From assembly GCA_020310875.1 (NCBI GenBank), contig CM035417.1, positions 105,876,647-105,940,646 on the forward strand: a DNA stretch of 64,000 nt, written 5' to 3'. This stretch comes from Ceratopteris richardii (taxonomy: Eukaryota > Streptophyta > Polypodiopsida > Polypodiales > Pteridaceae). The translations under genes were made by a program, and so were the position numbers. Shown here in pieces: positions 58,966 through 64,000 of this stretch; positions within the stretch are counted from its first letter, which is position 1, and every line of letters starts with the position of its first letter. The notes below the pieces were generated by a model, which saw only the letters and a list, made by a program, of their open reading frames with translations, did not search any database and was not told where the DNA came from.

Positions 58966-60000
58966 AGATTACTACCACATATACCCCTAAGAAAAATGGA
59001 GTAGTAGAGAGGAGGAATAGATTGATTGTGGAAGCAGCTACATCAATGCTTAATGAAAAGAAGTGGCCTAATTGCTTGTGGGCAGAGAATGTTTCTACTT
59101 CCACCTATCTTATTAACAGGTGAGCTTCTAAGTCCCTAGATGAGATGACCCCCTATGAGTCATGGCATGGTAGGAGACCATCACCTAAACATTGCAGAAT
59201 ATGTGGTTGTGTTACTTATGTATATGTTCCATCTCAAATAAGATGTAAGTTAGAGCCTAAGGTAGAGAAATGCATCTACAAAGGGTATGATATAAATAAA
59301 AAAGGATACAGGTTTTATAATCCATCCAAGAAAGGATTTATGGTCAGTAGAGATGTTGTGTTTGATGAGAATGATTATTGGTTTAAAAGTGAATGCAGGA
59401 AGGTCAAATTACCATATGACTTGGAAGTAGAATTTCCAAGCCTCACCAAGGAGGAGCCAAGCAAAATTGAAGACACGAAATCAGATGAAGAGGACACCAT
59501 CAACTTGGAAGAATTTAAAGCATGGAGATCAAAAGGCAAGCCCAAGATGAAGAGCTTGGAGGACATACCTGAGTCATCCAACCAAGCTATAAGGAGATCA
59601 TAAAGAGAAAGTAAGAAGCCAATCAAATATGGGTATGATACTTCATTAGTCACTAAGCATTCTATTTATCTTGCTAAGGATTCATCACTTGAAGAACCTT
59701 CTTCATATGAAGAAGCAAGTACCAAAGCAAAATGGAAGGAAGCTATGGATGAAGAAATAGAATCTCTCCAAGAGAATGACACTTGGGAGCTAGTACCCAA
59801 GAAAGCATTAATGAAGGTAATTGGTTCAGATGGATCCATAAACATGTATAAAGCTAGGCTTGTGGCTAAGGGTTTTGCACAAACCCAAGGAGTAGATTAT
59901 GAAGAAACATTTTCACCTGTGGCTAAGATGCCAACCATGAGAGTATTGGTAAGTGTAGCTACATCTAGCAATTGGATATGCATCAACTACATGTGAAAAA
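58966..60000 (+). pseudogene. Copia integrase end and RT start
   Basis: Opens directly in the late integrase core: YTPKKNGVVERRNRLIVEAA (catalytic Glu in VVERRNR), WAENVSTSTYLINR, PYESWHGRRPSPKHCRICGC, YKGYDINKKGYRFYNP and SRDVVFDEN. After stop TAA 59603 the RT entry is [41 protein letters not shown] and [16 protein letters not shown]. The integrase zinc domain and first two catalytic Asp residues are gone. A one-base frameshift near 59975 leads to the next frame. Confidence 0.9.
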
Positions 60001-61117
60001 TGTTTTTCTCAATGGGTGGATTTCAAAGGAGGTTTGCATGACTCAACCTCCTAGTTATGAAGATCCAAACAAGGTAAATCATGTATGCAAATTGAACAAA
60101 GCTCTTTATGGCTTGAAGCAAGCACATAGGGCATGGAATCATAGGTTAACAACCTATCTTCAAGACCAAGGATTCATGATGAGCAAGGCACAATCTTCTC
60201 GATGATATCATTCTTAGAGGTAGTGATGCTAATGGCATCAAACAAAGCAGAACCCAAATGATGCAGGAGTCTAAGATTAGTGACCTAGGGTTTTTGAATA
60301 TTTTCTTGGACTTGAGTTAGTATACACTAGCTTTGGAATCTACATCACTCAAAGGAAATATGTGCGGGACATGTTGAAGAAGTTCCACTTGGAGAATGCA
60401 AATGTAGCTAGCACTCCTATGGAGTTAAATCATAACTTAAGTGCTCATGAAGGTGATTTGCTTGAAGACATTGCAGGTTATCAAAGCATAGTTGGAAGTC
60501 CAAACTATGCAACTTTAACAAGGATTGACATATGTTATGGAGTAAGTGTTTTGAGTCAATTCTTGCATAAAAAAAATTTGAAGTATCTCAAAGGTAACCA
60601 AAATCAAGGTCATAACTTCCCATACACATCAAATTTGGACATAAATTTGCACTCAGATGTAGATTGGGCAAGAAGTAAGGATGACAGAAGAAGTACTTCT
60701 GGATATTTATCTTTTGCAGGTGAAAATCCCATCTCATGGTCTTCTAAAATTCAACCAACTATTTCTCTATCTTCAACAGAGACTGAATACAGGGGATTAG
60801 CAAATGCCACACAAGAAGCTATTTGGGTTAGATTGCTCTACTCAAATTTGGGACTTCACACTTATTCACCTATGATCTTTGGTGATAACACAAGCTCTTT
60901 GCATCTTGCAGCCAATCCCATTTATCATGCAAGAACCAAGCATATAGAAGTGCACTATCACTATGTTAGGGAGAAACTCTTGAGCAAAGAGATTCAACTA
61001 GCATATGTATCTACAAATATGAAATGTGTTGATTTGTTAACCAAAGCATTTGATGGTACTAAGCTTTGCAGGTTTAAAACCATGATTGGATTGCACTTGA
61101 TCATTTACCATTTGTAA
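59972..61117 (+). pseudogene. Copia RT end and RNase H, running into the 3' LTR
   Basis: RT continues as [33 protein letters not shown] and QGFMMSKAQSS, then a break; LDDIILRG (about 60200) keeps only the DD of the YVDD box, with the bases before it lost. A frameshift precedes 60362. RNase H is largely open 60362-61117: HSDVDWARSKDDRRSTSGYL, SSTETEYRGLA, FGDNTSSLHLA and TKHIEVHYHYVREKLLSKEI. The stop lies 20 bases inside the 3' LTR, and no polypurine tract is visible between RNase H and the LTR. Confidence 0.9.
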
Positions 61118-61812
61118 AAGATTAACTCCATGAAGAATCTTGTAAAAGCCAAAATCTCGTGGAGTTAGGAAGATCAATAGATATGAGTTTGAATGAGTGA
61201 ATAACTCATAACTTAGAGGAGTCACTTTTTTTAGTGGGAGCAAAATTTGAATTCAAATTCAAACTTAGAAGAAAATTGTTATAAAAGGACTTCGTAAAAA
61301 TCCTGCAAGTGTGGTCTCATCTTGGAGCTCATTTCGTGAACATCTGTAGAGTTTTAGTAGCTTACACCATAGCTTACTCATTCCACCATCATTAGAATTC
61401 GAATCATCTTGTATAATCATGTGTTATAATACATATGGCTCATTGATCATCTCTCTCTACTTCTTTGCTATGACTACTCAGAACACTGAACATTCTCTGG
61501 TCATATCTCAGTGAATTCTCAACCAATTTACATGGTCTATAGCTTGTTGGATCTAGCTTGAAGTCTAGTTTATGCTATCAAAATCGCAAGGCAATTGATT
61601 CAGCCATCTGGGAGAAATCATCATCAAAGCGCTCATTGGTCATCTACTGTTCAGTCCCTAAAGAATCGGGGGTAAGCCTTGGATTGCTAACTTTATTTCC
61701 TAGAGCATAGTTCATCATTTTAGTTGATTACACTTGCAAGCATTAGCTATCTAAACTAATGGAATACCCTCAAAAGGAATTGTATCAATTATTACTGTAC
61801 TGTGAGCACTGA
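61098..61812 (+). repeat. 3' LTR of the second copia, truncated
   Basis: Matches 57369 onward for about 715 bp with many substitutions and small indels, then stops after GAGCACTGA, where LINE sequence begins. The remaining 240 bp or so of LTR is not seen; it could lie beyond the window if the LINE is an insertion. Confidence 0.85.
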
Positions 61813-62495
61813 ACCTCCCCAACGCGTGCTTTCGTTGTGGCCAGCAAGGTCATAGGATTAAAGACTGCCCTCTCAGGCAAAAAAACAAGCGATTTCAAGA
61901 AGCCTCCAAAACCGCTCAAGACAACTCTGACGATTTGACCCACTTGACCAAGGAAGGGGAAGTCAAGGGCCTCCTTAACCCCCAAGCTGATGCCGATGGC
62001 TTTACTGAAGTTAGAAGAAGAAGGAAAAGAAGTCCGAGGGCCAACGGTGAGAGGAACAACCTGCCAATTACCCCACACAGCAACCTGTACTGCAATCTTG
62101 GAAAGGAGATCAACGAGCTCGACTACCCAGGTGGGAAGCCACCTGAGGTAGACAACTACGACGAAGCCCTAGAGATCCCTGACAACAAAGAAACTCCCCA
62201 GGAGGGCTACACTACAAGCAAAGAAGATGGTTTCACTACTAATAATGAAGACAACATGGATAGTGAAAGTTCCATCATTGGATCGACGATCCCGGAAACG
62301 ATGCCGAGCACGGGGCCCAAATCTCCCCAGCGGGGGGCATCCCGCAAAGGGAAACAGCCTTTGGAGTTACCCTGGAAAAGCCCCCATAAGAACCGATTTC
62401 TAAGTCGGGATCAGATCCCAGCGAAAAAGAAAGATGAAGCCAAGAGAAGAAAGGACAAGGCTCCCTCCCACAAAGAGGGATCAACACAAAAATGA
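61813..62495 (+). CDS. LINE ORF1 C-terminal part (5'-truncated)
   Basis: Open frame starting inside the zinc knuckle: NACFRCGQQGHRIKDCPLRQ (canonical C-X2-C-X4-H-X4-C), then ADGFTEVRRRRKR (the GF-x-x-V-basic motif of plant LINE ORF1) and a Lys/Pro/Glu-rich tail ending KEGSTQK at a TGA. No DUF4283 part is present, since the copy begins at the LTR junction. More GC-rich than the other TEs here. Its TGA overlaps the next ATG (ATGA, 62492-62495). Confidence 0.85.
62492..62495 (+). promoter_or_regulatory. ATGA overlap of LINE ORF1 stop and ORF2 start
   Basis: The ORF2 ATG and ORF1 TGA share bases, a layout compatible with termination-reinitiation. The start is supported because MIVISLNARGLTDPSRAAII is the true N-terminus type of the LINE endonuclease. 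Confidence 0.7.
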
Positions 62496-64000
62496 TTGTC
62501 ATCTCGCTAAATGCTAGGGGGCTAACCGACCCCTCAAGAGCGGCCATCATTGGTCAATGGCTCCGCGACATTAGCTTAAAACCAGACATTATATGCATTC
62601 AAGAGATTAAAATTGACGGTGAAGACCTTCTGAAACGGCTTAGACAGGTTTCCTCGGCCCATGTGTGGATCCCAACAAAGCACCAACGGGATCCGGTGGA
62701 ACGGCTATCGGTGTTAAACAACCCTGGCTTGAAAAGCTTGAGAACTCCATTGAAGATGTAAATCACCGCTGGATTGTGGTTTCTTTTGGTGCTCCCCTCT
62801 GTGTTACTATGGTTTCTTTGTACGCCCCTAACGGGGATTTGGAGAGGCTGAACACTTGGACCTCTCTTGACTCGCTTCCCCACAACGTGCTTATTTGTGG
62901 AGACTTCAACATGGTGGAGGACCCTATGGACAGATGGATGGGCAAGGGCAGGGTCATCGACAGTCGGGAGAAAGAAACGTGGGACATGACCAAACTCCAC
63001 TTGGATCTGGTCGAATTCAAAGACTCGAATGGCTTTTCCTGGTCGAATCTCCAAGCGGGCGAGGATCTGAGGAAAGCTAGACTTGATAGATGCTACATCT
63101 CTCAGAGTTTTACTCATCTGTGGGGCCACCCTTCCATCACGCAACGTACTGACCTCACCATCTCTGATCACTACCCGATCGTTATCACCTTTCAACCTTC
63201 CAACAGGACCCACAAGGCTCCATGGTTCCATGCCAACGCTTCCACCTTCTCTCTCCCCTCCGTCCATCATGAGATTACCGATGTGTGGAAGGTGGCGTTC
63301 GCCTCTGGCTTGGCCCCAGCCAAGTGCTGGAGAAGTGCGGTCGACAAGTCTCGCAAGATCATGATCAGAACTAAGAAGATGCTCGAGACAGTGCGGCGGG
63401 CTCGTAGGGAAGCGCTTTACCACAGACTCTGGAGACTCGAGGAGGAAGTAAACAAAGGAAAACACCAAGCCCAGAAAGGCCTCCGAAAAATCAGAGCGGC
63501 GTTGAGATACGAGGAAGAAATACAAAGGAAAAACTTGCAAATCTTCTTCAAGGAGTGGTGGGCTGGAAAAGCCGACAAACCCACCAAAGAGATGTGCAGT
63601 ATCCTTAAAAGGAAACACAACAGAGAGACGATTCCCCTACTGCTAGACCCACATGGCAATGTATGCAACTCGGAAGAAGATAATGTTGGCATCATCGAAG
63701 GGCACTTCACGAGACTCCTGGGAACCTCGATCCCCCTCTCCCACCATAGAAGGGACTGCATGGCTGCCATCTCCAGGGTTTCCCCCCGGAGAATACCACC
63801 CAACCTCCACTCCCTGCTTCATGCCCCGATCTCTGAATCAGAAATCATTGAGGTCATTGATGCCCTCCCTCTCGGTAAAAGCCCGGGACCCGACGGACTC
63901 ACTAACGAGTTTTTTAAATCCTTCAAGCTGGTGGTTGCCACCCCTCTTCGGATGGTTTGGCAAGAAGCGCTAAAATTTGGTGCTCTTCCTTCTTGTATAA
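62492..64000 (+). pseudogene. LINE ORF2: endonuclease and start of RT, cut by window end
   Basis: The endonuclease N-terminus is MIVISLNARGLTDPSRAAII, IICIQEIKI. A frameshift near 62660-62690 moves to the frame reading GSGGTAIGVKQPW, then VTMVSLYAPNGDLERLN, ICGDFNMVEDPMDRW, FSWSNLQAGEDLRKARLDRC and ISDHYPIVI (complete endonuclease motif set). A long helical linker follows (RRAREALYHRLWRLEEEV-like), then the RT start SEIIEVIDALPLGKSPGPDG and LTNEFFKSF. This frame is open from about 62665 to the end of the window. It is a different LINE family from the one at 51214. Only one lesion is visible. Confidence 0.9.

Larger units (their letters stand above)
57369..61812 (+). mobile_element. Second Ty1/copia retrotransposon, plus strand, internally deleted
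   Basis: Left LTR 57369-58325, initiator-Met PBS, gag, a deletion removing protease and most of integrase, integrase end, RT, RNase H, then a partial right LTR from 61098 cut at 61812 by LINE sequence. The LTRs differ visibly at many positions, so it is older than the Tat/Athila-like element. Non-autonomous. Confidence 0.92.

Noticed and set aside
63653..63973. ORF at the right end, and the long antisense ORF 62599-63618
   Set aside because: Shadows of the LINE ORF2 frame, which carries the endonuclease and RT motifs.

Overview
This window is transposon-filled nuclear DNA, almost certainly from a land plant with a large genome. Support for that: two Ty1/copia elements primed by initiator-Met tRNA, a Ty3/gypsy chromovirus relic, a Tat/Athila-like Ty3/gypsy element primed by tRNA-Asp, and LINEs whose ORF1 has the plant DUF4283 plus zinc-knuckle layout. 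I found no host protein gene, rRNA or tRNA gene. The species cannot be fixed from the sequence.

Layout: (1) 661-2503 is an 18-bp satellite of strictly alternating purine/pyrimidine. (2) 2504-6121 has no recognisable gene. (3) 6122-6690 is an antisense Ty3/gypsy integrase scrap. (4) 6691 to about 16975 is a decayed chromovirus split inside its reverse transcriptase by a 5.4-kb minus-strand copia element (8982-14428) with matching LTRs, PBS, PPT and a CAATG target duplication. That copia has lost its integrase catalytic core. (5) 16798-47034 is a tandem array of a roughly 6.5-kb unit (copies S1 to S4). Each complete unit carries non-coding sequence, an antisense gypsy protease relic and a 5'-truncated LINE endonuclease/RT. 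(6) Copy S1 is split by a young 13.1-kb Tat/Athila-like element (22137-35251), the most interesting object here. (7) 47035-53110 holds a unique stretch, an antisense LINE tail and a more complete LINE related to the one in the S units. (8) 56018-57347 is an antisense copia relic. (9) 57369-61812 is a second internally deleted copia element. (10) 61813-64000 is another LINE, cut by the window edge.

The Tat/Athila-like element has two near-identical LTRs, a tRNA-Asp PBS, and a leader packed with about 16 copies of a TCGCGA-centred palindrome. A single 9.4-kb reading frame follows, interrupted by only three stop codons (TAG, TAG, TGA). It encodes gag with 13-residue zinc knuckles, protease, RT, RNase H, two successive integrase-type H2C2 zinc domains and the DDE integrase core. 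After the third stop comes a second aspartic-protease domain fused to a basic tail with repeated tryptophan motifs. The duplicated H2C2 module and the protease downstream of integrase are the best candidates for something undescribed.

Relative ages by nesting and decay: the chromovirus is oldest. Its copia insertion and the second copia are intermediate. The S duplication followed insertion of the LINE into the S unit. The Tat/Athila-like element came last, since S2 and S3 lack it and its LTRs differ at only about two positions.
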